Assembly (NCBI GenBank): GCA_029931535.1
Contig: JAQPZY010001664.1
Coordinates: forward strand, 1,110,501 to 1,174,500
DNA: 64,000 nt
Source of the DNA: Margaritifera margaritifera
Lineage: Eukaryota > Mollusca > Bivalvia > Unionida > Margaritiferidae
Reading direction: 5' to 3'
The translations under genes were made by a program, and so were the position numbers. This document shows positions 46,445 through 59,752 of this stretch, in pieces. A model generated the notes under the pieces. The model was not told where the DNA came from. It worked only from the letters and a program-made list of their open reading frames with translations, and did not search any database. The first letter of the stretch is position 1. Every line of letters starts with the position of its first letter.

Positions 46445-48775
46445 AAACATTGGGGGTTTAGCCAATAGTAAGAAAAGGTAGTATGTTTTTCACTATGCAA
46501 GGAACAACACAATATAATCTGTCAACAAGATATTAAATTTACCAAAGAACAAGAGTGATATGAATTAGTTGAATGGGGAGTATATGCTATTTTTTTCAGT
46601 TCATATATGAATAATAGTAGGTAGTGGCCGTTTTATTCAGCAATAGGTCTGATTATAAAATAAATCGATACAAAGAAGATAAAATATGAAATTATTAGAT
46701 AGTTGACCTCACAGTTCAAGGTAAGAGTATTACAGTAATTAATGGATATGGGCCAAAAAATAATGAGACACAATTTGATGAAAATGTAAAGAAAAATATA
46801 TCATATTTTTAAAATGATTGTATTGCTTGGTGTGGTGATTGGAACTTGATATTAGACAAGGAAAAGGGTTTAGAAAATAACTAAAACATAAAGAATCCAA
46901 ATGCTCAGAAGAAAGTAATAACTATGATGGAAAGTTTAGAGTTATTCGATATTTGCAAGATCTTTAAAAAAAATGAATTTCCATGGCATTGGTTATTTTG
47001 ACTTTTTCTTGATTTCAAGTGATTTAAGTGACTGTGTTCTAAGTAGTTGTATTGTGCCAGGTTATAAATCAGATCATTCAGAAATAATTTGACAAATGAA
47101 AATTGAAGAGAATGTTAGAGGGTGTTACTGGAAGATGAATAACTCTTTATGAAAGGATGTTGAATATATTAAAATAGTAAATGATACAATATATGAGGTA
47201 AAGAAAACATATACCACTGAAACAGGTGACACCGATTTCAAAGACATTAAACCTAATAATCTTAAGTTCATTATATCTGATCAATTATTTTTAGAGACTT
47301 TTTTATTTATAATAAGAGGAAACAACATAAAATATGCTTTATATAAGAAACAACATAAAATCTGCTTTATATAAGAAGACAATGAAGGAAAGTTCTGAAG
47401 AAAACAAACTTGAAAAAGACATTGAATATTTGGAAAATTAAATATATCATGATTAAAATAGCATACGTAGTGAAAAAATACAAGACTTAGAGAACAAAGA
47501 AACAACAATTGCAATCAATGAGAAATAAGGCAGCACAATGGGTGAGGCTAAGGTCAAAAATGAAATACTTGGATGTGGGGAAAAACTATCAAAATACCGC
47601 TTTAAGTTAGACAACACGAATTATACTAATAAAATCATGTCAAAGTTGATAGACGGATTTGGAAATGAATATACAGATACAAGAGATATTTTATGGCAAA
47701 AATAAATGTACAAATTTATTATTTTAGTTATAAGTTATATGATTTAAATAGTATTTGGGAGGAGAGAGAACTTGAAGATGAATTAGATCCAAATGCCTCT
47801 AAGCTTACTACTAATATGTTACAAAGTTTAGAAGGTGAAATTACTTGTAAAGAATTAGCAATGGTAGTTACAGATATGCATAATGATAAAAGTCCAGATT
47901 TGGATGATTTACCGTAGAGTCGTTTATTTTATTTTTTGGGGAAATGATGTGGGGGTATTTACATTGAGATCAGTACATTGTGGATATACATCAGGTTCAT
48001 TATCAATTACTCAAAAAAAAAGTATCATAACATTCATATTAAAAACCAAATAAAAATATATGCATTTTTATGAACTTGCGACCAATATCATTATTTAATG
48101 TAATTTACAAAATGACTTCAGGTTGTATTACAAATAGAATAAAAAGTATTTTGGATGTTTCAATACACGAAGACCAAAAGGGATTTATATCTGATGGATT
48201 TATTGGGGAAAATATTAGAATAATATATGATATTTTATTTGAAGCAAGAAAGCAAGATTGCCCTGGTCTAATTTGTCCATATATTTTGAAAAGGTATTTG
48301 ATAAATATTCCTGGAAATTTATATATAAAACTTTTAGATACTTTAATTTTGGGGATTCAGTACTAGAACGGATAAACTATTTTATAAGGGAGATAATTCA
48401 TGCATATTGCAATATAGATATATCACTCTTTTTTTAATGCAAAACGATGTCGTAAACAAGGAGATTCAATTTCTCCATATATATTTTATTTTGTATGTTG
48501 AGGTTGTTGGCAAAGTGATAAGAAACAATAAAACAATTAATAATGCTGAAAATAAATTAAATCAATATGCTGATGATACTCGGATAGTTTTAGATGGTAT
48601 GAAATATCTCTTAGAGTCTCACTCAAACAACACTTTTATAGAATGTCAGGACTAAAAGTCGAAATAGAAGAGACAAGGGAAGTTTGCAATGGGGCATTAT
48701 CGAAATCAAATGTTTGGATGTGTCATGAGTTTAATTTAGATTGGGATCAAGGACCTTTTAAAATTTTTGGCGTTA

Positions 48776-48806
<31 letters not shown>

Positions 48807-49062
48807 TGTAGTATATGATATTCGCGATTTAAGTTCACCTTAAATAATGGAGAAGATAGAATCAACACTTAAATGTTGGAAAAGGTGAAAAAATTACTCC
48901 GTATGGAATTTTTTTATGTTTAAATCATTAGCTTTATCTAAATGTATACACCTATTTCAATCTTCGCCTGATCCACCACGATTTCTCAATGAAAATCTTG
49001 AAAAATAGTGTTTTACATTTATTTGTAATTCAGGGTCAGATGGTATTAAAAGAATGGAATAC
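46445..49062 (+). pseudogene. L1-like retrotransposon ORF2 (endonuclease and reverse transcriptase), broken
   Basis: ORF2 would nick the target and copy element RNA into DNA. Endonuclease pieces in order: NIGGLANSKKR (46445), GKSITVINGYGPKN (about 46720), WCGDWNLILDKEKG (about 46827), then FFLISSDLSDCVLSSCIVPG and SDHSEII. Reverse transcriptase pieces: EGEITCKELAMVVTDMHNDK (47835), MNLRPISLFNVIYKM (48070), then SIYFEKVFDKYSWKF, where the catalytic Asp of motif A is Tyr. Motif C is intact as NQYADDT (48566-48580). Then VWMCHEFNLDWDQGPFKIFG. A run of 26 T at about 48777 expands within the code. The C-terminal part resumes as LALSKCIHLFQSSPDPPRFL and SGSDGIKRMEYC. Numerous stops and frame changes occur throughout. 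There is no poly-A end; the match fades at about 49062. Confidence 0.85.
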
Positions 49063-49101
49063 TGCCCTCTCATTGGTCGATCGAAAATAACATACTGCGC
49101 T

Positions 49102-49374
49102 CAATGGCGGCGCGAGGGTTCGAGGCGCCTGGGGGCAATGTTCTTTAGTGGCTCCCTACTTTGCACAGAAAACAGTTTTTATGTCAGTTGCCACCCCCCT
49201 CCCCCCCCCCCCCATAAATATATACGGTGAAGAATTGCCGCCGTTACACTAAGGTGAGGTGAAAAACTATGAAAATTTTAGCTGGAAATAAAAACTATCC
49301 CTACGGCGCCCCCCCCCCCCCCTTCGCGTGGCACCCGATGGCGTCCCCCCCCCCCCCATTTCGCGATGCCACTG
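49102..49374. mobile_element. hAT-like miniature element, copy 2
   Basis: The left end CAATGGCGGCGCGAGGG and right end CGCGATGCCACTG are inverted CAGTGGC-type termini. They are flanked by ACTGCGCT (49094-49101) and ACTGCACT (49375-49382), an 8-bp duplication with one change. The first ~100 bases (GGGTTCGAGGCGCC, GGGGGCAATGTT, TTTATGTCAGTTGCCA) match copy 1 at 21949. The interior has several C runs. It lies just after the last recognisable L1 ORF2 sequence. Confidence 0.82.
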
Positions 49375-49382
49375 ACTGCACT

Positions 49383-52300
49383 CACTGATAACCTCATTTT
49401 CAGTCGACCCAGTGAGAGGGCAGTGTTCCATTCAGTGCGTTGCACTTGCATATCAAGCGGTCTCAATCATTGCCATATCCATCGATAACGTTGGAAAACA
49501 CGCTAGCATTTTTTAAAGGTGGGATAGTAAATTAAATTTGACGTAGGCCTAAATAGTCGAATTTCTGAGCTAAATATCAGTACTAAATTTATTACGCAAC
49601 GCGAAGTAGTAGCTTCAAATATGAGTGTCGATTCTTAAATAGTTCGAAAGAGAAATGGGGGAAGTGTCCTCCCTTGTGTTATTATATATAGCACATATAT
49701 TATTTATAGGTAAATTGTAAGCAACAATCCGAGTCCATGTGCATCGCCTAGCGCTGTATGTCGTGTTTCGTAAGATATCATTACACTAAATTATTTCCCT
49801 ATGCAATGTATTTTCCTAAAATTTCTCCATATAAGATATATGTAATCACAGGGGCTCGTGTCGTTGCTTACTATTTACTTATAAATAATATATGTACTAA
49901 TATATGATTTTATAGTTGAAAAGTTTGACCCAATCGCCTTCTATCGGTAGCAGAGTTCATTGAAACATTTTACTAGATTCTTCATATGGCGGAGGTCTCA
50001 CAGAGTCACACGAGAGTATGGTTGAACGAGACTAGAATAAAGCCTATAAGTTCTTTCAGATCATTAAAAATCAAGATGGCTTATTCAGTAATATAATGTT
50101 ATTTTCTGCTCGGGTTTGAATTTGCTCCAGTTTTCTAATAAACAAAATAGCGATGAATTCCCTTGAAACAACCATAAGATGTATTGACTAGACAATTGGT
50201 TATTTTGTGGTTTGATACCTAAAGATTTTTGAGGTGGAGACTAATACAGGACTTAGGTGGGGATGGGGTGTAATGAATGTTTGGGAAAAGATTGGATATT
50301 AACAATCATTAATCCTACGGTTCGGACCAAGTCTTACTTGAAGCCAAATCTTGTGTGAGATAGATCAGAAAAACTTGAAAAAGGCAGCATGAAACAACTC
50401 ATTGAATCCTTTCCGAAATAACATTGCCGACTGATAGATCTAGATGAGAGGCAAGAACCGAACGCGTCAACACAAGTGCGTATGGTTACAATCGTGCTTT
50501 GTGCACATGCGAATCGTCTAAATTTAGTTTGCGTAAAGACAGAGGAAAAATATTCAACAACACGGTACTGCTTTACTCGGGGTAAAATGAGAGTTATGAT
50601 AAAACTGAACGTTCTTGACTTGAAATCCTCTCTTATCACAATAAATTTTATTGACAGGATGTTAATTCAATAAGGTATAAGCAATGAGGTTTGGACAGTA
50701 AGGTAAAGTTTTGCACTTAAATATTTTCAAGAACAAAGGCCAGAGATCGAATTTCAAAGAATACAATCCCCTCCTCCTCCCCCTTCCTCTTTCGTATTCA
50801 GCTATATACGAAAATTAACATGCGAACAGACAGACCCCATTGATGATAAATGGGAGATATTGATGTTCATAAACACTGCATCCTGCACTTGACCACGTTT
50901 TATCAGTTGCGAGTTCTAGTTCATTAGCATAAAATACGTGACGAGTGCGTAAATTTACCGCATGCAAATGGATTTCAGTGCGGTGTAATTAAAAATAATT
51001 ATGTGAGAAACGTTAAACCTTCCAAACGAATTATATTCCCATCCTAAGTACTTTCTAACTTCACGGCTTTAAATTATCACCTATCAAGTTCCAGAAGATT
51101 ATGTAACAGAAGTTATAGGCAGGTGCTGGGACAAAGTAATTATATCTTTAAGTAGAATACAGCCATAATTTATACCGTCAACATGTTGGAAATTGGCTTT
51201 ATATTTAAAGATAATTGCATTTTTTCAGAAGAGAACTGGAGTTATCAGATATTTTAATTTATATGGACTATAAATTTCCATATTCCTTCTTTTTCCTCCA
51301 GATATAGTGAATTACTTAAGTTTCATGACTTATTAAGAAATCTACGAAGAGAAAAAGAAATATCGAGTATCAAATATACAATATTGCATCGTCTATATAA
51401 ATATTCCTTTGAGAGGATACAAGAGATAATTCTAAAGTGTATGTCAATTTGGTCATGTAGTCGCATTTATTCATTTTAAATTAAATACTAATTGTTGTTC
51501 TAAAATTTAATTCTAATAAAATTTAACCAAAGTCTATTAAATCCTGATTATTGAATGTTCTGCAACTTAACTGCCATCAAGAAACTTCCAGACGAAAATT
51601 ATTTATGGCTATGGACTTTTACGATGGTGACTTGGTACTAGACTGGGTCAAGAAAAGAGCACGTCGGGTCTAATCGTCACAATATAGGGTAGTACGAATT
51701 TTTTTTTTCAACGTGCGTTGCTTTCACTGTGACATCACAGCGCGCGATATTCAAATCTGGTTTATACTGGATCACACCTTTAGGTTGACCTCGTCCAATA
51801 TCTCCACGTACTTCAACACTGAGTTTGGCCGCATGTGTTTCACGGGTCGTGTAAATAATGACCTTCCAAATAAAAGTGAATAATCGCCATTTAAAGGTAT
51901 GTGTAATAAAATTCTAAAAAGCGGTACCCATTACTGAAATAGTCGGTACTGAACGCATACATGAGCTGTATGACTTTTACTATAGTTTGTGTCTGCTGCA
52001 CAACACGTTCTAACAACTTATACAACGCGATCCCAGCGGCTTTTTTTCATCGCAGTGCAGTCTTCGAATTGCTTCACAAATTTTAAATTTTTTAAACTTT
52101 CAACAATCACAGCAAATATCAATATCATATGAAGTCCATACTAGTATTTATCATATTTGTCTTGAAAAGCTGCGATAAAGTGTTTCGAAAACGTTGGATA
52201 CATTTAACATGGATTTCAAAATTACTGATTGTTAGAATTGATCTTATCGTCATATATCAATAGTACCTCTTATGTTTTAGTGTAAGTTTTTGTTTATGAC

Positions 52301-52454
52301 TTTAGCAATAGGATGGTAAAGAAAGTATATTATATAAAAAATAGTAAACGAGAATCATTTTGGTCATCAAAAATGTAATAATTACCCGTTTATTTTGGCA
52401 CATGACTTGCAACTGAGGAGTTAGATAAGTAAAACTTCCAAGAATGAGTCTGAT
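49383..52454. other. Anonymous stretch
   Basis: About 3 kb in which I recognise no gene, RNA or repeat family. Open frames 50334-50639 and 50476-50673 overlap on opposite strands and show no domain. Confidence 0.45.
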
Positions 52455-52622
52455 ACATGTACTCGGAACTGTGAGATCATATATTGCTATGAAAGATACT
52501 GAAAACAAACGACAGCATTAGTTATTTCACTTCTATATACATGTACTCGGAACTGTGAGATCATATATTGCTATGAAAGATACTGAAAACAAACGACAGC
52601 ATTAGTTATTTCACTTCTATAT
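52455..52622. repeat. Exact 84-bp tandem duplication
   Basis: ACATGTACTCGGAACTGTGA to CACTTCTATAT occurs twice in direct succession without visible differences, so it is recent or an assembly artefact. I see nothing in 52623-53671. Confidence 0.95.
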
Positions 52623-53671
52623 AATGTTGCCGCAAATTTATTAAATTTTGTTTCAGGTGGAACTATGATTTTTGATGATTGATTGTCGAGTCGAAATTCT
52701 GAGTGTTTTTTAATGCAAAAGGTTTACGAATTGCAGGCGAAAGCTTCTATTTCCTTGGCAGATTTTTTCTTGGAATACCAGTTACCTGTGGCAGGTACCA
52801 TTTGTATAAAAAAAATTATACTCTGCTACATAGCACAGTCGTGAACATTAAACAACTGTGGCAGAAAATATGGTACCTGTAATTAAATTCTTCTCAATGT
52901 TCTGTATCCTCAGCATCGAGATTTTGAAGAATTGGACGGTATATATGTAATACCCTCAGGGCAATATATCGGGAATAGAAATGGTGCGAACAATCAATGC
53001 TAGTTGCAGTCGTAATATCGAAATGCAGGCATTCACCAGGTGTTCAAACGCAATAGTTCAATAGCAATACCGGCTCTACACAGTGCGAACACATGATAAG
53101 TGGATATCAATTGCCTGTCTGAGTTTCCATATTCTGTTTGCATTAGGTATTGTTTGTTCGGACCGTTTTTTACTTTAATTGTATTCCGCCATTCGAAAAT
53201 GTGAAACATATTTCATTAGACTGTTTTATAGTCTAGATATTGAGAAATAAGACGTTGAATTTTAAATTCGTTAGATTTGAGGTGGGTGATAACCTTAATA
53301 ACATATAGACCTCGAATAATATCGACCAATAAAATTTGCAAGCTCCATGCTTCAATCAAAAAATATTTTAGCGAATTAGGAGTTTCATTTACCTGTTCAC
53401 ACATATCCTATTTTCTCAAAACATCTTATCTCCAAAACTTCTGACACTCTGAAATCATATTCTAAAGGAAAAACAAGAATTATATAACTTTCGAAGTGTT
53501 TCTAACTTAAGTTCCTCTTTTTGTATGCAAAAGTTCATGTGCCTAAACGTGGTATAGGTCAGGTTTTACTGGAAGAAAGTGCGGTGTATGGTATGCGTTT
53601 TGCGCACTCCCAAAATACAAGGTACATTTTTGTGCAAAACAAGAGGCAGAGTACAAGTATAAGTCTTCTGA

Positions 53672-53787
53672 AGGGGTATGATCTACTGTATAACGATGAT
53701 AGGGGTATGATATACTGTATAACGATGATAGGGGTATGATATACTGTATAACGATGATAGGGGTATGATATACTGTATAACGATGAT
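53672..53787. repeat. 29-bp tandem repeat, four copies
   Basis: Unit AGGGGTATGATATACTGTAT followed by AACGATGAT, nearly identical copies. The overlapping open frames on both strands are produced by the repeat. I see nothing in 53788-54722. Confidence 0.94.
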
Positions 53788-54726
53788 ACGCACCTCTTGT
53801 AACAGGTGTACGATTTGGTTGGTTATCGTTATCTAGAGAATGATCGACCTCGGTATTGTTGCCCGGATCGAGTAAATAATAAAGTAAAATATGAAATTTA
53901 ATAGATGGGATAAATAGAGATCTGAGCAGAGATATAGAATAGAATAACACGAGCCCCCGTCTGTGAAATATAACAATTTAATCAATTGCATAAAACAAAA
54001 TGAAAATTGTACATGATATTTGAAGATACACTTCTTTAACAATCAATTACCGAATTGCAACAAACATGTAATTAGCCGATCTGTTTATATCGATAAGACT
54101 CAGTTCATCATAGAATCGAGTGAACAATCGAATCAATTGACCAGCATGCCTGCATAACCTTGTTGTTGCTGGTCACACCCAATTCAACGTTGCTGACAGG
54201 TCAGGGATGATGTTCTCCCCTTTTGCTTCTCTCCCTCTCTCTTTTATCCAGTCTCTTTTCGGTCGTCAAACTTAGCATGGGATGCCTCTTCACTCTACTC
54301 TCTAAGTGGATACGCATACGTGTATCGATGGATGAGTGGGTAGGTAGATAGGCGGAGCTATTTTCCCTTTTAAAATAAACAAAGAAGCAACCGAAATATT
54401 CTGTCAGATTTCCTTCTGGGGAGTAGAACATTACCCCATTCTCTTTACGTCAGAGATCGTCCTATCGGAATTCAAATAGATACCAAAGGCTACTAGTTTC
54501 AGACGATTACTGTACTTTCTAACGGTTATTTCATCACTAACTCACTCTAACATCACACCAGACATAACAGTTTCAGTTCACGTCTTAATTATACAAATGA
54601 ATCAATGAAATTCCCTTCTTGGCTTAACTACATTAGTCGCAGTGAATACTCACTCAACTCTTCAGCATACATGATTCATATCATCTAAGACAGGTAAATT
54701 CACACAGATTCTCGCAACTTGTATTG

Positions 54727-55480
54727 TGTTATGTATGATGTTTATATAATATTATAAATATTTTAGGAAATTATAAATGTTTCTTCACTTTAATATTTGC
54801 TTAAATCTTTATGTTTATCAGGAAAAACATGTTTAACTAGTGTCCTTGAATTAGGTTGTTTTGATCAATATGTTTTCTCAATTTGAAGGTCAAGGTTGAA
54901 TTTTTGTTTACAAGTAAAATTCCATTAAGGTGACACACATTCTAGAACATTCTGTCATGTGACCAATCTTTATATATACCATGTTTGGTGGACATTTATT
55001 CAGTTTTGACATTACCATCAGTCTTGTAAAGAGCTATTACAGTTGTGAAAATTCATTCCAAATTCTAAGAGAGGAATTATTTTAAATATTCATTGGATTA
55101 TAACAGTGCTCATAAACTTTTGGATTTTGGATTTTTAATTGATGATTTTGGAATTTATGTGAACTTATTCAGAGATTTTGGAATACTTCATTTTGACATC
55201 AGCACATCAAAGATTACTAGTACATCAGGACTTTGGAGACCATTAGCACATCATAACATTCAAGGACACAGCCGTGAATTCGGAACATTCTGTATTTAGG
55301 ACTTGTGATTAGAACAATCATTCTTATTGGATTATTAGGATTTCAAAACACATTACTGTAAGTGACTTTTTGATTTTTCATTTTAATTATCTAGTAATAA
55401 ATTGCTTGTTGATTTTTTACTTGATTTGTTGGTTTCACTTTCTTTCTGTTACATTTTTCTTAGACCATAGAGTCGTAACA
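54727..55480 (+). mobile_element. Solo LTR of the Gmr1-like family
   Basis: It starts TGTTATGTATGATG and ends GAGTCGTAACA, 754 bp, alignable along its length with the LTRs at 25132 and 38939. It includes TATATATACCATG and the AATAAA region. ATTG flanks both ends (54723-54726 and 55481-55484), the likely 4-bp target duplication. This copy is not in a TA repeat. The short open frame inside (55093-55299) is not a gene. Confidence 0.88.
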
Positions 55481-55484
55481 ATTG

Positions 55485-57480
55485 AATAAAGTAATGTATG
55501 AAATTCTTAGAATACATGATTCCTATAACAATCAAGACGACAAATTCAAACCATTCGTCAACTCATATAAAGAAAATTATTGTACGAATTTAAACAAATA
55601 AATTCAAACAAGTAGTTATACTCATATCAAGAAAATTGATGTACGAATTCAAACAAATAAATTCAAACCAATAATAATATTGATATCAACGAATAGCATG
55701 AGATTGATGCAAATACCTTGTGCTTTCGAGATTCGCTCGCTTCTACCGCCAGAATCGTGTCCCTCAACTTCCAGCCACATATCCATTGAACAATTGTTTA
55801 TACGAGAGAATTTCGCCTTATTCTGCTCGGAGTCAAGAATCATCCGGCCTTTAGCAGGAAACTTGGACTGACTCAATTTTGCGATGTGGAATACTTAAAA
55901 CATGAAATTTCGTCTGCGAAACACACCCCTTATTTAGCGTAGCCAATCAGAATTAAACATATCTACCGCTTTTAATAAATACACGCCCATCGTGGTTAGC
56001 ATAACCCTCTAGATTTCGCGCGCTATTTAAATAACCGATTCTGTAAAATTTCAAAAGATGACACTACTTCAACTGGCTTTACAAATAGTCTCTGCATCCT
56101 CTCAACTTTGACATTTTCGATACCTAGACCCCAATCCATCTAGCCTTTTACATCTGTCCAACGTACAACGAATGCTTAATTAAGAATCAATCGCGCCCCA
56201 AAGAGGGCCATTAAAACCATCGCAGTCTAGCGATTTAATACGGTACCTTTCCTCATACATCTGATTAATTGTTACGTGCCACACTGACCACGGCAATAAT
56301 GCGCTCCTCGGAAATACATCGACATAAATTTGCACCCTTACAATGGAATAGTTTTGTAAAATGGCCCCAAATTTCTTAACATACAGAATTGTTTTGATAT
56401 TCGCACGAATATGTGTTAGTAATTTGAGATAGGAATAATTCTGTGTATTAGGTATTGGGTCGTGATTGGTAGTATGTGGCATGAAATACTGATCTACGGC
56501 TTTGGGTTCTGTACTGAGAAATCATACCAGTGAGAACCAAGAAAAGCCATACAAGTGTGAAATTAGAGTCTCGTGAATGTGTGGTCCTCAGTTTGATTAG
56601 AGGAAAATTATCTGTGGTATTAGCACGTTTGAAAAACCATTCAATTGACAACAATTGTTTGTCTTGAGGTCCTTGAAAATAAGGGTAACAGCGACCTCAA
56701 GCCAAATTGGCGCAATGTGTTCGACATTATTTTTATGGGGGGGGGGGGGGGTCGCAATGTCTTGATGTAAACTTATACAAGCTGCGTTGAGACGCCTGGC
56801 GTGTTACAGTATTATGAGCCATTTCCGAACAAATGTGTGCTTTCTCAAATGTTCTATATACATGTATTCTCAACATTTTTGGCTATTTTTTGGAACCTGT
56901 GCAGTTTATGAGCCCATATGCTAACCTGTGTTATGTAATATTGTGCAATCACTCACAACATGCATCAGCTGGTAGCCCTGCTATTGGTCGAATGGCATAT
57001 GAGGTTTACCGGGTATATTGTTATATTGTAGTAGGGATTCTGCCGGAACCGTTATACCTTGGCAATGAACTGGTTTTTCGCGGTATTTTTTTTATAAACA
57101 CTATATAACTAAAACGTCTACGTCAGCCTTAATTTGTTTCGTTTGAATTTTTGGCTCTTTTCAATGTATGTTGTTTTAAACCCACAAAAAAATATTTCTG
57201 AAAGATGTGTCCGCCCAGAAAATGGTTGAACAGAACGTGATATACCGCCTAGCGAACGTAAAGTCTGAATTCTTTTATGAGCTGGTGCCAAATAAAAAGG
57301 AAAATTCACTCGTCTGGCAGCATTTATAATAGAAAATCCTCAAAGGAAGCTGCAAAATTAATCGATAACATTGCCTTTTACCGGGAATATAATGCGGAGA
57401 TGAAGTTCGCGGGGGGACGATAAACTTAATTGCCCACGTATACCGACATTATCTCATCTTATAGAACGCTCAGTTTTAGC
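55485..57480. other. Anonymous stretch with a short duplication
   Basis: A ~62-bp imperfect duplication (ACTCATATAAAGAAAATTAT type) lies at about 55560-55675, and a G run near 56739-56751. No gene recognised; the open frames on both strands lack domains. Confidence 0.45.
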
Positions 57481-57488
57481 TATATAAG
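57481..57488 (+). promoter_or_regulatory. Possible TATA box
   Basis: TATATAAG lies about 180 bases upstream of the first candidate exon and is not part of a microsatellite. In AT-rich DNA such a match is common by chance, so support is weak. Confidence 0.2.
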
Positions 57489-57660
57489 CTATTTCTTCAG
57501 CAATAAACACAACATACCTGAACAACATCAGCTATTCAATCTGTTCGCAAATTATCGACTTGGAAAAGCTTGGCTTTGTAGGACTACACAGTATTTTTAT
57601 ATTCTACGAGAAAAACAGATAACAGATCGTATCATCGATGGACTGCAAGTGGTGTTCTGA

Positions 57661-59752
57661 CTGGACAGCACGCGCTATGACCTGTTCTTCGTCTGGAGAC
57701 CTACTGGGACAGTCCCTGCAACTACTGAACTGGCGCCGTTTTTGTGCCTAAACCATGGTAAATATTCGTACACTCTAATCATTTTGGAGAATGGACTTAT
57801 TCTGTTTATGGATATGATCCCTCACAGTAGTGATTATATTGGAAAATACTCCGGCTTAAGGTTTATACATTTTGTTTCCACACTGGAATTTTTGTTTTCG
57901 AAGAAGAAAATAGAAAAAAACGCCGGTATTAGCTCATTGTAGGCATACTTTAGTCGACAATGAGGCTAGAGTTGACAAGATGTAAGTTAAATAGTAGTAT
58001 ATGTCATGTAGCTCGGACTCGTCCATGTGAGGATGTTTCCCAACCATTTAACGAGATTTAAAAATAATTCAAGTTATCTGAAACTTTGACTTGATGTTAA
58101 CTCTTTAATATTATTTTGGATTTTCTACAGATTTTCCCAGTATATTGAAACCCGTATTGCTCAGTATATCGAAATACGAAAATTCTGGCGACACCCACCC
58201 CTATTGGTCACAGCTGAACAGAGAAGGAGGTGCTGAGTTGGGAACGAAAACGGCGAAACGAACCATCATACAGTTTTGCATAAATTGTGGTAAACTGCCG
58301 ATTGAAACAAACGAGATACTTAAATTAGTTCGGGAATGCGTAAGGTATTATAATGTATGACAGAGGCGATTTCCGGAAGGCCAAATGGCACTTGGTGGTA
58401 CTGATTTAAGAGAAGACACTGACGAAAACAACAGTGAAGTCAAAGACAGGTATAGATCCTTGCATTACTAAACATGTAAATTTGAGAAGATATGGAACTT
58501 GGAGAGTCCTGAGAATCCAGAGTAAGGAAATTACAATGAGTAGAGACGAAAAAATTAACCGAGATCCGTTTGACAGTTTCACCGCAAAACGTTCACAGCC
58601 GCTCAGAGTCTCTTTACCACACCTTGTATAAACAGCAACGCATGGGAGAAGTGCGTAACTCGTCGGGAAAGATATAATAGCGCATTGGGAAAAAAATACG
58701 AAGCCTTTAGTGTGAAAACGCACTGGCAGTCGAAGAGTTTCTTTAAAATCTACCAAATAATTGCCCAGTTTCGTTTTGGCAAATTGAATACATTGCCCCC
58801 CCCCCCCCCCACACACACACACACATTTTTGTTAGCGACAAAAATGCCCTTTAGTTAATTTCACTCTGCTGCTTCTGGAAACTGTCAGATATTTGTTAGC
58901 ATGAATCTCTATCTATAAGGTTGGACTCATCAATACAAATATTAATTTGAGTGCCCTCCATTTCTGTCTTGACATTTTTATCTAAAGGCCAACAAACTTT
59001 CTGACATGTTTACTTCAACTAATAACAGTTGTAATACTCTGCGAAAACCATGATGCATACATGATGTGTGCTGATGCCAGAAGGTTAAATGTTAGGGTTA
59101 GCTAAGTTGCATGTTTGGGATTTCAGGATGATACAAATTTATGTTGAAGAAAGAATTGTTTGAGATAAGATTCTAACATATTTATGGGTACTTCTCAGGT
59201 CCTGTTCTATTTTGACACACAAATCTTGTTTGGAATGTTTTAAAAATGACCATCTAAAGTGATAAAAATGACTATCTAAAGTAATAAAAATGACTATCTA
59301 AAGAGATAAAAATGACCATCTAAAGTGATAAAAATGACCATCTAAAGTGATAAAAAATGACCATCTAAAGTGATATAAATGACTATCTAAAGTGATAAAA
59401 ACACATACATCTCATGCTTGTATTACGATTCAAAGTTAGAGAATCAATGATACGAAGGGACGACAACAGGGACAAGAACTTAAGTTTTGAAAATTTATTG
59501 TTATGAGAATCAGAAAATGCTTTATCATTGCATGAACTTCAGACTTCTTTGAATGAATTTAAATATTATTTTCAGAATGCTTTGTTTGTGATCAGATCCC
59601 TTTTGAACTTCTCGGCTTCTCTTGGTGGACCTGTCTCTGATTCTGAAGACGGAACAGAAATAAGCCTCTTTGTTAAACTGAACATGCCGCGACCTCAAGA
59701 GTCAACGTTAGAAGAAGGCACAATAGCATCGCAACCCACATTTGTCAAATAA
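57661..59752 (+). CDS. Candidate three-exon host gene of unknown function
   Basis: Three open segments have compatible splice sites and phases. Exon A (57661-57757) reads LDSTRYDLFFVWRPTGTVPA and onward, ending one base into a codon at a good donor (GTAAAT); it has no ATG, so a 5' exon would be missing. Exon B (58131-58339) follows TTTTGGATTTTCTACAG and supplies the other two bases; it contains SKYENSGDTHPYWSQLNREG and KTAKRTIIQFCINCGKLPIE, and ends at a codon boundary before GTAAGG. Exon C (59576-59752) follows TATTATTTTCAG in the required phase, contains SLGGPVSDSEDGTEISLFVK, and ends with a stop overlapping AATAAA (59749). I do not recognise the protein. Beyond exon B the frame meets a TGA and then stays open to 58449, so an alternative or pseudogene reading exists. 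This is an inference from signals only. Confidence 0.3.
59245..59399. repeat. 22-bp tandem repeat, about seven copies
   Basis: Unit AAAAATGACCATCTAAAGTG plus AT, with C/T and G/A variants. It lies in the putative intron between exons B and C. Just beyond exon C, 59753-60206 holds nothing recognisable. Confidence 0.93.

Noticed and set aside
58361..58363. In-frame TGA as a selenocysteine codon
   Set aside because: A good splice donor lies just upstream and no selenocysteine insertion element is evident; decay or intron sequence explains it better.
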